Source: Clostridia bacterium (GTDB lineage: Bacteria; Bacillota_A; Clostridia; Oscillospirales; CAG-272). From it: a stretch of 48,206 bases of DNA. Within the stretch, counting starts at the first letter, position 1. Each line of letters starts with the position of its first letter. A model generated the notes under the pieces. The model saw only the letters and a program-made list of their open reading frames with translations, ran no database searches and had not been told where the DNA came from. This document shows positions 31,609-40,121 of this stretch, one piece after another. The stretch lies in NCBI GenBank assembly GCA_017462125.1, contig JAFTRQ010000089.1, positions 1 to 48,206 on the forward strand. Reading direction: 5' to 3'. Position numbers and translations under genes: made by a program.

Positions 31609-32466
31609 CACCGTAACGATATAACACCCCGTATTATCGGGGGAGATAACACAGCTTTCAAAGCTTTCGGGAAGGGACAGCTTACCGTCCGCCGTGAGTG
31701 CTTGGCGGCAATAGAGATAGCCGTCCGCCTTGTACCACTTTCCTATTTCCATCGAAAGCACGTATTCTTCAAGGGTCAATCGGTTATTATAAATAATCTT
31801 TGCGTGCGGCAGCCCTACGTAGCGAATGTGCCAAGGCTCGAATCGGATTCCCGTCACGTCCTCGCCGAAGGAGGGATAGCGGATAATAAATCCGTATTTC
31901 CAGCACTCCGCATTGACAAATCGACCTGCAGGCGACTTCAAAAATCCGTCTCCCGCAAAATAAGCCACGTAAACGTCCAACGCAAGCCCCGTCTGATGCT
32001 CACTTGCTCCCGGCAAGGTTGCGGTCAAAGGGTCCTCAAGGTACAGCGCCGCCTGCTCCTCGGCAGAGCGAAGGTCACTGGAGACGTAAAGCTTTTGGTC
32101 AAATTGCTCGGCAACAGCGGCAGACAGACTTGCGTATGCATCAAGCATACAGCTGCTCATAAAAACGTCGGTATCCTTGTACTCCGAGATCTGCGGCTCG
32201 AAGCCGTCCGGCAACGTATATTCTGTGTTTACCAGCATCAGGCTCCGGTCTATGCTGACGCGGGGATCATTCCTCAACGCTTCAAAAGAGGTCTTTACCG
32301 TAGCGGGCTCTTGGCACGCGTTGATCTCCACCTCAGAGGAAAACCAACCCCATTCCTCAAAACAAAGAAACAGCTTGTCCACGTTCAAATGTATAGCAAG
32401 CGTCACTGCGCAAAACACCGCGAAAAATGCAAGGAACGGCAAGCTCTTTCTGATCTTACTTTTCAT
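31591..32466 (-). CDS. VanY-family D-alanyl-D-alanine carboxypeptidase
   Basis: This 291-residue protein has an N-terminal membrane anchor (about 9-28) and a peptidase M15B domain acting on the outer face of the membrane. Zinc ligands and catalytic residues are visible: His157 and Asp164 in SEHQTGLALDV, Glu210 and His213 in EPWHIRYVG. It would trim the terminal D-Ala of peptidoglycan stems. It follows the leucine-rich-repeat lipoprotein by three bases. No vanA/H/X genes are near, so ordinary wall maturation is more likely than glycopeptide resistance. Confidence 0.92.
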   Translation of the reverse strand: MKSKIRKSLPFLAFFAVFCAVTLAIHLNVDKLFLCFEEWGWFSSEVEINACQEPATVKTSFEALRNDPRVSIDRSLMLVNTEYTLPDGFEPQISEYKDTDVFMSSCMLDAYASLSAAVAEQFDQKLYVSSDLRSAEEQAALYLEDPLTATLPGASEHQTGLALDVYVAYFAGDGFLKSPAGRFVNAECWKYGFIIRYPSFGEDVTGIRFEPWHIRYVGLPHAKIIYNNRLTLEEYVLSMEIGKWYKADGYLYCRQALTADGKLSLPESFESCVISPDNTGCYIVTVKNAAE

Positions 32467-32469
32467 CCT

Positions 32470-33897
32470 TTATTCACCGCTCTCCGATGCCGAGCGAAGC
32501 AGAGCTTCGTTTCCTTCTGCCACGTCAATGCCCTCGCAACCGACTCCCATAAGCGAGGTACAGCCCCAAAAGGCATCCTTGCCAATCTTTTTTACGTTGT
32601 TCAGCTCCACGCTGACAAGCGCCTCACAAAGCGCGAAGGTAGAGGGCTTGATCTCCGTCACCTTTTCGGGGATGGAGACCGATTCAAGAGACAAGCATCC
32701 GTAAAACGCCTGCATTCCGATGCTCTCAATTCCCGCGCCAAGGCTCACGGTTTTCAGGTTGTCACAGCCGAAAAAGGCATCGTCTCCAACGCTTTTCACC
32801 GAATCGGGAATATAGATCTCGGTTAACGAACGGCAACCGTAAAAGGCACGGACACCAATGCTCACAGTCTGAAAGCTGTCAAGCAGGATCCATCGGATAT
32901 CTGCACAATCGGCAAAGCCCCTGTCGGGGATCTCCTCGCAACCGGGCAAAAGCACGGTTTTCAGAGAGGTCGGCACAAATTCACCGTTATACTCCGCGCT
33001 TTCCGCGCCGAATATATAACCGAAATATCTGTTTTCCGTTGCGGACTCACCAACGAACGGCACGAAAAGGCTTTCCAACGCATTGCACTCGTAAAACGCG
33101 CCAAGACCGATTTCCGACGCACCTTCAAGAGTGACCTCATACAGCGAGGAGCAATATCCAAAGGCATAGCTGCCCACCTGATCCACGTTCTCGCCAAGCT
33201 TTACGTAACAAAGATCCTTACATTCGTAGAAAGCGAAGCTACCCACACGCTCAATGCTTTCGGGAAGCACCACGCAGGACAGCGATTTGCATCCTGCGAA
33301 AGCATTTTCGGCCACCTCGGTAACCTGCCCGTAGATCAGTACGATATCCAACGACGCAGGAACCTTGACCGCGTGATTCTCATAGCTGTCCGCTCCGAAA
33401 ATATAGCCAAGATGGGTATTTTCGCCACCGTCACCAATAAAGGGCAAGCCAAGCGTAACAAGGTTATTACAGCCCGCAAAGGCTCCCTTGTCGATTGCTA
33501 CCACTCCGTCGGGAACTCTGATCGCACGCGCCGTGGAGTCAACAAAGGCACTCGCACCGAGAGCCAGCACGCTCTTCCCACCAATTTCATCGGGGATTAC
33601 CACGACCTGCTCCTTGCCCTTATAGGAGAGGATCCTTATGCCCCCCTCATACTCCTCGGTCTCAAAATCCGACTCCGCAGCCGCCGCATTATTCAAAAAC
33701 GCGGTGTGCGCTGTATTCTTATACTCACTGTATCTTTCAAAGTACGTACTATCCTGGTTACCCTTGATCAGATATTTATCCTTTCCCTGCCACTCGTCTT
33801 TAACGTCCTCTACAGGCTTCGCCACACAGGAGGACAGCATACCGCCAAGCATCAACAGCGCCAAAAGCGCGCAAAGCATTCTGTTTTTCAAATTCAT
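32470..33897 (-). CDS. BspA-type leucine-rich-repeat lipoprotein
   Basis: This 475-residue protein has lipobox LSSC (Cys24) and many repeats of the LRR_5 pattern, such as VGSFAFYECKDLCYVKL, IGLGAFYECNALESLFV and VGDDAFFGCDNLKTVSL, spaced about 23 residues. This family is cell-surface exposed and often involved in protein-protein contact. It is the middle gene of a tight three-gene operon (gaps of three bases on both sides) with a small membrane protein and VanY. Confidence 0.93.
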   Translation of the reverse strand: MNLKNRMLCALLALLMLGGMLSSCVAKPVEDVKDEWQGKDKYLIKGNQDSTYFERYSEYKNTAHTAFLNNAAAAESDFETEEYEGGIRILSYKGKEQVVVIPDEIGGKSVLALGASAFVDSTARAIRVPDGVVAIDKGAFAGCNNLVTLGLPFIGDGGENTHLGYIFGADSYENHAVKVPASLDIVLIYGQVTEVAENAFAGCKSLSCVVLPESIERVGSFAFYECKDLCYVKLGENVDQVGSYAFGYCSSLYEVTLEGASEIGLGAFYECNALESLFVPFVGESATENRYFGYIFGAESAEYNGEFVPTSLKTVLLPGCEEIPDRGFADCADIRWILLDSFQTVSIGVRAFYGCRSLTEIYIPDSVKSVGDDAFFGCDNLKTVSLGAGIESIGMQAFYGCLSLESVSIPEKVTEIKPSTFALCEALVSVELNNVKKIGKDAFWGCTSLMGVGCEGIDVAEGNEALLRSASESGE

Positions 33898-33900
33898 CGC

Positions 33901-34419
33901 TTACTGCTCTCCATTCTCGGCAAGCTCTTTGCTCTCGCTGTCAGCACGCACCGCATGATACGAGATCATGATCACAAAGGGGATCACCTGCACAAAAAAC
34001 CATTTGTAGGTAATATCCCACAGGCTCTTGACCTCCTCGATCTCCTCACCCTCAGGTACTTCCCCATTCTTGCTCTTGATGAGCACGTAGGTCAACATCA
34101 CACCGTAGGTAAACAGCGCGGTAAAGAGCGAGATATAGAACTGCTCCTTCTGACTCGTCACAGGGACGTAAGCTTCTTTTTTGCTGTAAAACGCTGTCAA
34201 GATCACCGCAAGCACGATGACAGGCAGGGCAACGGACAAGTGATTGATCACCCAGATCACGTTAGGGATCTTATTCTCGCCAAGCTCGTTAAGCTTCACG
34301 ATAAACTCCTGCAGTTGGTTTGCGTAAAGATACAGCAGGATGATCGAAGCTACGCACAGCACCATCGTGCAAAAGGCGATCTTCGATTTATCAAGCTTTC
34401 TTGTTTTCAATTCTGCCAT
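33901..34419 (-). CDS. Four-helix membrane protein of unknown function
   Basis: This 172-residue protein has four hydrophobic helices at about 14-33, 54-77, 94-115 and 139-156, basic N-terminus inside and an acidic loop (NGEVPEGEEIEEV, 118-130). I recognise no family. It is the first gene of the operon with the LRR lipoprotein and VanY, so an envelope role is plausible. An AAGGAAGC-like site precedes the ATG. Confidence 0.8.
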   Translation of the reverse strand: MAELKTRKLDKSKIAFCTMVLCVASIILLYLYANQLQEFIVKLNELGENKIPNVIWVINHLSVALPVIVLAVILTAFYSKKEAYVPVTSQKEQFYISLFTALFTYGVMLTYVLIKSKNGEVPEGEEIEEVKSLWDITYKWFFVQVIPFVIMISYHAVRADSESKELAENGEQ

Positions 34420-34458
34420 TTTTATAGGCTTCCTTTCTGTTTTTTATCCGCGCCACGG

Positions 34459-34668
34459 TCAATTCTGCCGTCTGACGCTCTTGTATTCATCATAATAACG
34501 GTAATAGGGGCACCTGCCCGTGTTTCTGCCGAGAAAATCGATCATTTCATCCTCGTCAAGGGAGATCATACACACGTATTCCTCCCACTCCTCGTCATAA
34601 TCGTAAAACTCACAGCTCTCGCAGCTGCCTACCGCTTTTTGCGCATCCTTCTTATTAAGTTCTGCCAT
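34459..34668 (-). CDS. Small four-cysteine protein (DUF6472-like)
   Basis: This 69-residue protein has Cys16 and Cys19 (CESC), Cys33 and Cys53, with many acidic and aromatic residues (FYDYDEEWEEYVC, CPYYRYYDEY). The four cysteines could bind zinc. The start at 34668 has a GGAG site six bases upstream; a longer in-frame reading overlaps cdd and is unlikely. Similar small proteins of unknown function are widespread in Clostridia; my family name is from memory. It follows cdd by 26 bases. Confidence 0.82.
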   Translation of the reverse strand: MAELNKKDAQKAVGSCESCEFYDYDEEWEEYVCMISLDEDEMIDFLGRNTGRCPYYRYYDEYKSVRRQN

Positions 34669-34694
34669 AGCAATCTCCATTTCGCCTAATCTCC

Positions 34695-35105
34695 TCAAAG
34701 CTTGAAAGCATACGGCAAAAGCTCGCCAAGCGTGCTGCACACGGGAGATTTTCCGTCGTAGAGGATCACCGGAAAATCTGCGGAGCAGAATTCTGCCATA
34801 AACTGCCTGCAGATTCCGCAGGGCGCACAAGGCTCCAAGGGCTTCTCGCCACCCTTTCCACCTACGATGGCGATGGCGACAAACTCCCTCTTGCCCGTGC
34901 TGATTGCGGCGGCGAAAGCAGAGCGCTCCGCGCAGATCGTGCCACCGTAGGAGCTGTTTTCAATATTCGCGCCTAAAAAGATCTCGCCGTCAGCACTCAG
35001 CAGAGCCGCTCCGACGAAGAATCCCGAAAAGGGGGCATATGCGTGCTCTCTTGCCTCAAGCGCCTTTTCTATCAGCATCATCTGCTTTGACGTATCCAAC
35101 ATCAT
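34695..35105 (-). CDS. cdd: Cytidine deaminase
   Basis: This 136-residue zinc enzyme deaminates cytidine and deoxycytidine in pyrimidine salvage. Zinc ligands are Cys58 (with catalytic Glu60, TICAERSA) and Cys93 and Cys96 (PCAPCGICRQ). Length is that of the homotetrameric class. The second of two adjacent ATGs is better spaced from the GAGAGG site. The usual clostridial neighbours (era, dgk) are not here. Confidence 0.96.
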   Translation of the reverse strand: MMLDTSKQMMLIEKALEAREHAYAPFSGFFVGAALLSADGEIFLGANIENSSYGGTICAERSAFAAAISTGKREFVAIAIVGGKGGEKPLEPCAPCGICRQFMAEFCSADFPVILYDGKSPVCSTLGELLPYAFKL

Positions 35106-35124
35106 TCCAACCTCTCAAAGATAT

Positions 35125-35167
35125 AAAGCCCGACCCCTCGGAGAAAAAACAAGGTCGTCGGGCTTTT
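35125..35167 (-). terminator. Hairpin between the HD-domain gene and cdd
   Basis: AAAGCCCGAC at the left pairs with GTCGGGCTTT at the right around a loop of about 20 bases. It lies just past the HD-domain gene stop; the T-run on the minus strand is short. Confidence 0.6.
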
Positions 35168-35170
35168 AAA

Positions 35171-35755
35171 TTATTTGTTCGATCCCTCTATAAAGTATGC
35201 AGCCTCTGTATCCGCGCAATTGAGGAAAAACGCCAAGGGGAACATCTCCATCGCCTTTCCCACGTTGCCGGGATCCTCATTGCCCGAAAATCCCATATGA
35301 TAGCGGATGGCAAAAGCCTCATCCCTCGTAAGCTTCATATAACCCGAAACGATATACACCGATTTCTCTCCGTGACCGTAAGGAAGCGAATCCTCAATGG
35401 TGTAATAGGGCACGGATTCCCATTTGCCCTCGGGATTTTTGGCATTTCTGAAGCTGACCTTATAAAAATTGGTCTTGCAGACGTCGTGAAGCAGAGCGGC
35501 GATCGCTATGCTCTCCTCGCTGTATTCGATGCCGTAGCTCTCCTTGATGCGGGGACGGCTGAGAATATCGCAGAGGCAGTCGTACACGTTCAGGCTGTGC
35601 TCCAAAAGTCCGCCCTCATACGCTCCGTGAAACCGCGTGCTTGCAGGGGCTGTGAAAAAGTCGCTTTTTTCACAAAGGAAATCCAACAGTCTGTCGGCGC
35701 CGTCTCTCTTGATCTTATCCTGATAGATCTGAATAAATCTTTCTTTATTTGTCAT
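35171..35755 (-). CDS. HD-domain protein (probable phosphohydrolase)
   Basis: This 194-residue protein shows the HD metal motif as GLLEHSLNVYD followed by AALLHDVCK, then YHMGFSG later. Such proteins hydrolyse nucleotides or phosphoesters; the substrate is not evident. The start at 35755 (MTNKERF) has a GGAG site and is preferred over an upstream in-frame start. It resembles small HD hydrolases common in Clostridia; no fused domain is present. Confidence 0.85.
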   Translation of the reverse strand: MTNKERFIQIYQDKIKRDGADRLLDFLCEKSDFFTAPASTRFHGAYEGGLLEHSLNVYDCLCDILSRPRIKESYGIEYSEESIAIAALLHDVCKTNFYKVSFRNAKNPEGKWESVPYYTIEDSLPYGHGEKSVYIVSGYMKLTRDEAFAIRYHMGFSGNEDPGNVGKAMEMFPLAFFLNCADTEAAYFIEGSNK

Positions 35756-35877
35756 ATTTACTCCGTTCCGTGATCGGTTATCATTATACATCTATATTTT
35801 AACAAAACTATCTCCATTTGTCAAGTACCACGGGGATAAATATGCATTGTTTTCCGCCGCATACAAACGGCAATGAT

Positions 35878-38574
35878 TCAATATCCTCTCTTCCCTGCCA
35901 ACGCTCTCCACACAAGCTTTCTTATGAGATCCGCCGGGAACACCAGCAGCGCTACCAAGGACGTAATCCCAAGCTCCGAAAGCGTTAAGGGTGCCGTCCG
36001 CAAAACCGCACCGCCAAGATAGATAAACCCGATCTGAATGGCAAGGATCATTGCCATAATGGCGATAAAGGTCTTGTTTCTCGTAATATTGGCAAGCAAA
36101 CGCAACCGATCCGTCCGCGCGCAAAAGCAATTGAACACCGAGGAAAAGATAAACAGCGCAAAAAAGGCGGTCAGAAGATAGATATTATCCGCCGCAAAGC
36201 GGAAGCGGGAGGTGATTTCGGGGAGCTTTAAAAACGCTATACAGAGCGCGATGGTAAACCCGCCGCCCACAAGGATCTCATATACCATATAGCCGTTAAG
36301 GATCGGCTCGTCGCGTCGCTTGGGCTTCTCCTCCATACAGGATTCGAGCGCAGGCTCTCCCGCAAAGGCAAGTCCTCCCAAGGTATCCATAATAATATTG
36401 ATCCAAAGCATCTGCACCACGGTTACAGGGGCATCGTAGCCCAAAAAGGGGCAGATCATCGATACGCCTACCGCACAAAAATTCATCACAAGCTGGAGTG
36501 TTATGAATTTTCTGATGCTTTTGAAGATATTACGCCCATACAGCACCGCCTTGGCAATGCTCGCAAGATTGTTGTCAAGAATAATGATATCTCCCGCATC
36601 CTTCGCCACCTGCGTGCCGCTACCCATTGCAAAGCCCACGTCAGCTCGCTTAAGGGCCGGTGCATCATTAATACCGTCGCCCGTCATACCTACCACCAGA
36701 TCAAGCTCTTGGGAGATACGCACAAGTCTGCTCTTGTCGGCAGGCAGAGCTCGCGCCACCACTCCGAGTCGGGGTAAGATTTCCTTCAATTGAGAGTCGG
36801 AAAGATGAGCAAGCTCACCTCCCGTAAGTACCGTGTCGATCCCTCCCCCGAGGATGCCACACTCGGCGGCAATGTGGCGGGCGGTCTCCTTATTGTCGCC
36901 GGTTATCATAACCACCTGCACCCCCGCTCCTCGAAGTCGGTTTACAGAGCCCTTCGCGGTCTTTCTTACCCTGTCCTCAAGGACGACGAGGCATATCATC
37001 GTCAGCTCACCGAAATCACCGTCAACAAGCCTTGAATTTATAAAATTATCCTTCGACTCGGCTATCATCAGCACCCTTTTTCCCTTTTCGGTCAAAGCCT
37101 TGCAAATGTTTTCGGTGACAGAAGACGAAAACGATGCCGCGTGTCCATCCCCATCAAGATATTCTCTCACACACGGCAAAAGCTTTTCGGGCGCACCCTT
37201 CACAAAGAGACGACGCGCTCCGTCCACAGACAAAAGTGCCGCGGAAAACTTTTTCTCGCTGTCAAAAGGAATATTCTTCACCACGGAAAAGCTCTGCGCG
37301 CTCTTTTCTCTGCCAATGACAGATTCAAGAATGGCTTTGTCGGTGGAGTTGCCGCCTATGGAGCGCTTATTCCCCGCCGAAAGCCTTGAAGTGGTGTTGC
37401 CCAGGGCAGACAGCAGATATTCGTGAAAGACCGCGGTTTTCGAGAGCGCCGAAGCGCCTTCAAAGCTTTCTCCGTTTCCGAGATAAATCTGACTTACGCT
37501 CATTTTTCCCTCGGTCAAAGTGCCGGTCTTGTCGGTAAACAGAATGTTCATGCTTCCCGCCGACTCGATGCCCACAGGCTTGCGGACAAGCACCTGATCC
37601 TTCACCATTTTTTTGATGTTCGAGGAAAGCACAACCGCGATCATCATAGGAAGCCCTTCGGGCACGGCAACCACGATGACGGTAAGCCCCAAGGTGAGAG
37701 CATGAATCAGGTGTGATGCCAAAAACTGCAGATCTGTAATTTTATATTTGATGATGTCTGTGTCAAATGCGCTGTCCACGGCAAAGACGTTGAAAAGATA
37801 AACGAGAGCAATCAGCGCCGCCGCCACGTAGCCAACTGTGCTTATCTGCCTTGCAAGCTTGGCAAGCCTTATTTTCAAAGGACTTTCACGGGTATCGGTC
37901 TGTATTTCCCTCGAAATTCCGCCGATGAAGGTACGGTCTCCCACGCTCTCAACCCGCATCATTCCCTCGCCCGACAGCACGGTGCAGCCGCGCAGGCAGA
38001 AGAAGGGCGAATCGGGGGTGCTTTCAATTCTGTCGCCATCCTCGGCGGCTTTTTTATACACCTCTCTGCTTTCCCCCGTCATAGCCGATTGATCGCAGGC
38101 AATATCACCTTCAATAAGCACGCCGTCGGCAGGAATCTGCTCACCCGCGCCGATATAGACAAGGTCACCGACAACGATCTCTTCAATATCAATTTCGCAA
38201 ACTCCTTGTTTTCGTAAAACGCGGCATTTTTGTCTGCCATATGCACTTTCCAATCGCTCAAACGCTGTTCCCGCGCCATACTCCGACATAGTTGAAATAA
38301 AGGTTGCCAAAAGAATGGACACAGCAATTCCCACCGTCTCCACCCAATCGGCATTCCTAAACGTGAAGATCAGATTTATGACCAACGCGGCTATCAGTAT
38401 TTTTATGATGGGATCGCTGAGATTCCCCAAAAACTGCCGAAAAAAGCTCTTTCTTTTGGCTCTTGACAGCTTATTTTCGCCATTCGCTGCCCTTGATGCC
38501 GCCACCTGCGCCGCATCAAGCCCCCGCTTTTCCTCCTCGCGCACCTTTTCGCTGCCTGTTACTATTTTTATCAC
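35878..38574 (-). CDS. Calcium-type P2 ATPase
   Basis: This 898-residue cation pump has the actuator motif TGES, TM4 VAVPEGLPMM (the Ca-ligand region of SERCA/PMCA-like pumps), phosphorylation site DKTGTLTEGK and GDGINDAPALKRADVGFAMG. A further set of C-terminal helices completes about ten membrane segments. The size and PEGLP motif fit calcium export rather than Na/K or heavy metals. The start is GTG at 38574, with AGGGA almost touching it, so the true start may be a little downstream. No regulator is adjacent. Confidence 0.93.
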   Translation of the reverse strand: MIKIVTGSEKVREEEKRGLDAAQVAASRAANGENKLSRAKRKSFFRQFLGNLSDPIIKILIAALVINLIFTFRNADWVETVGIAVSILLATFISTMSEYGAGTAFERLESAYGRQKCRVLRKQGVCEIDIEEIVVGDLVYIGAGEQIPADGVLIEGDIACDQSAMTGESREVYKKAAEDGDRIESTPDSPFFCLRGCTVLSGEGMMRVESVGDRTFIGGISREIQTDTRESPLKIRLAKLARQISTVGYVAAALIALVYLFNVFAVDSAFDTDIIKYKITDLQFLASHLIHALTLGLTVIVVAVPEGLPMMIAVVLSSNIKKMVKDQVLVRKPVGIESAGSMNILFTDKTGTLTEGKMSVSQIYLGNGESFEGASALSKTAVFHEYLLSALGNTTSRLSAGNKRSIGGNSTDKAILESVIGREKSAQSFSVVKNIPFDSEKKFSAALLSVDGARRLFVKGAPEKLLPCVREYLDGDGHAASFSSSVTENICKALTEKGKRVLMIAESKDNFINSRLVDGDFGELTMICLVVLEDRVRKTAKGSVNRLRGAGVQVVMITGDNKETARHIAAECGILGGGIDTVLTGGELAHLSDSQLKEILPRLGVVARALPADKSRLVRISQELDLVVGMTGDGINDAPALKRADVGFAMGSGTQVAKDAGDIIILDNNLASIAKAVLYGRNIFKSIRKFITLQLVMNFCAVGVSMICPFLGYDAPVTVVQMLWINIIMDTLGGLAFAGEPALESCMEEKPKRRDEPILNGYMVYEILVGGGFTIALCIAFLKLPEITSRFRFAADNIYLLTAFFALFIFSSVFNCFCARTDRLRLLANITRNKTFIAIMAMILAIQIGFIYLGGAVLRTAPLTLSELGITSLVALLVFPADLIRKLVWRALAGKRGY

Positions 38575-38655
38575 TCCCTTATAAGTTGTCCTTAAAATAT
38601 ATGAGAGAGACGAGGAGTTTAAGACCAGGAAAAGGAAAAAGCGCCTAATTAAAAA

Positions 38656-38673
38656 GCCCCGCCGAGGCGGGGC
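38656..38673 (-). terminator. Rho-independent terminator
   Basis: GCCCCGCC (38656-38663) pairs with GGCGGGGC (38666-38673), followed on the minus strand by TTTTTAATTA. It lies six bases past the stop of the Xre-TPR gene. Confidence 0.9.
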
Positions 38674-38679
38674 GAGAGA

Positions 38680-39846
38680 TTATTCAATGCATTCGGCGTA
38701 TTTGGGGTTCTTGCGGATTTCCTCAACAATACTATTCTGAAACGTTCGTAATTCCTTTTTCCAGAAATCATCCCCTATAGGGGCAAGATCTCCTTTGTTT
38801 ATCTTCGGCAAAGCCGATACTAACGGCGCGGAATACGCATATTCATCTTCATGATAGACGCGCATATATTCATTGCAATGATCGAAGCCCTTATCAAAAT
38901 AACAAAGTGCCCTTTCCATACTGCCACCGTTGTCTATTTCATAATGAGCCAAGGTCAAGTACAAGCTACCAATATTCTGATGCCAGGCCCCGCATCTGCC
39001 ATCAACAAAAACCGTTTCAAAAAGGTTAACAACCGACAACAAAACTTGTCTTCCGTATTCAGAGGAAGACACCGCAGGTCTTATGGCGACGGATGTGGAA
39101 ATGGCAAGTCGGAGATTAGCAAGAAGCGCCATGATACTTTCACCTTGATATCTTGCTTTTTCTTCGCCGACAGTTGCCTCAGGTAGCAACACTTCTTTGC
39201 AAATGACAAGGGAGTTCTGATCGTTAGCAAGTGCTTTTGCCTTTTCGTATTCCCCCATTCTGCAATAAAGCGGTGTGATCTGACGAATGGCTATTTCGCG
39301 GTCTTCCGAAGATGGATTGCATTTCAAAAGCTTTTCATAAACACGAACAGCTTCTTGCCAATAAATATTTTGAGAGTTGTATTCAATATCGTATTCTATC
39401 ATACCGGATGCATCGGCAGGATGCGCTTTTCCCCCGTATTTATTCCACCCCCACATATGAAGCGCTTTGGCAAGATTCAGAAGAATTTTGGGCTCATTCG
39501 GAAATTCCTCTGATGCCGCGCGAAGCATATCGATACAGTCTCCGACATCCTCCGATAAACTTCCTTGATACATTGTAAATCCTTGCTTTGTAAGTATCTT
39601 GGTAGCATTTTCAAGAATAGTTTTGATTTTTTCTTCCCGTTCATCGTGATATCCAAACAGTTCATCAATGGAAACGTGAAAGTAATTTGCAATTGCGGGG
39701 ATCATCTCCATATCGGGATAACTACCGCCTGACTCCCAGCGTGATACAGCCTGTGCGGTTACGCCGAGAGCTTCTGCAAGATTATCTTGCGTGCGTCCGT
39801 CGCGGCGGCGCAATTCTCTGATTTTATTACCTAAGTTAAGCTGCAT
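38680..39846 (-). CDS. Xre-type regulator with TPR-like C-terminal region
   Basis: This 388-residue protein has a helix-turn-helix at about 8-62 (RTQDNLAEALGVTAQAVSRWESG). A long helical region follows with TPR-like features (EPKILLNLAKALHMWG, YEKLLKCNPSSEDREIAIRQ, MERALCYFDKGFDHCNEY). Regulators of this layout may sense a peptide or partner protein through the helical domain. A strong GGAGG site supports the ATG. It stands alone between two terminators. Confidence 0.88.
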   Translation of the reverse strand: MQLNLGNKIRELRRRDGRTQDNLAEALGVTAQAVSRWESGGSYPDMEMIPAIANYFHVSIDELFGYHDEREEKIKTILENATKILTKQGFTMYQGSLSEDVGDCIDMLRAASEEFPNEPKILLNLAKALHMWGWNKYGGKAHPADASGMIEYDIEYNSQNIYWQEAVRVYEKLLKCNPSSEDREIAIRQITPLYCRMGEYEKAKALANDQNSLVICKEVLLPEATVGEEKARYQGESIMALLANLRLAISTSVAIRPAVSSSEYGRQVLLSVVNLFETVFVDGRCGAWHQNIGSLYLTLAHYEIDNGGSMERALCYFDKGFDHCNEYMRVYHEDEYAYSAPLVSALPKINKGDLAPIGDDFWKKELRTFQNSIVEEIRKNPKYAECIE

Positions 39847-39886
39847 ACAAGCTCCTCCTTGAAATCGTGATCACCGGTGTAATTAC

Positions 39887-39914
39887 ATTATAGCATATAT
39901 TTACGAAAAAACAA
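39887..39914 (-). promoter_or_regulatory. Promoter and possible operator of the Xre-TPR gene
   Basis: On the minus strand TTGTTT (39909-39914) and TATAAT (39887-39892) are 16 bases apart. An inverted repeat AACAA...TTGTT (39910-39930) overlaps the -35 and could be an autoregulatory site. Confidence 0.6.
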
Positions 39915-40027
39915 TTATCAAATAGTTGTTTACGACTCAACCAACGTTTGTTTTTTCCAACGCTTGCGTCCGGGGCAAGCATAGCGTGCAGCCTCGGATG
40001 TCTTTGGCAAGCCGTAGCCTACAGAAA

Positions 40028-40058
40028 AACACCACCAAAGAGTTTTCTTGGTGGTGTT
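40028..40058 (-). terminator. Rho-independent terminator after the alpha-mannosidase gene
   Basis: AACACCACCAA (40028-40038) pairs with TTGGTGGTGTT (40048-40058); TTTTTC follows on the minus strand. It is about 65 bases past the GH38 stop. Confidence 0.88.
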
Positions 40059-40121
40059 AGTCATTTTCCGCTAATTTCGCAGAGGTGCTGCGGGGATTTT
40101 TGTAATATTAAATTGTTGATA

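Noticed and set aside
31591..32466. Vancomycin resistance gene
   Set aside because: A VanY-type peptidase alone, without vanH/A/X or a VanRS pair, fits normal wall trimming.
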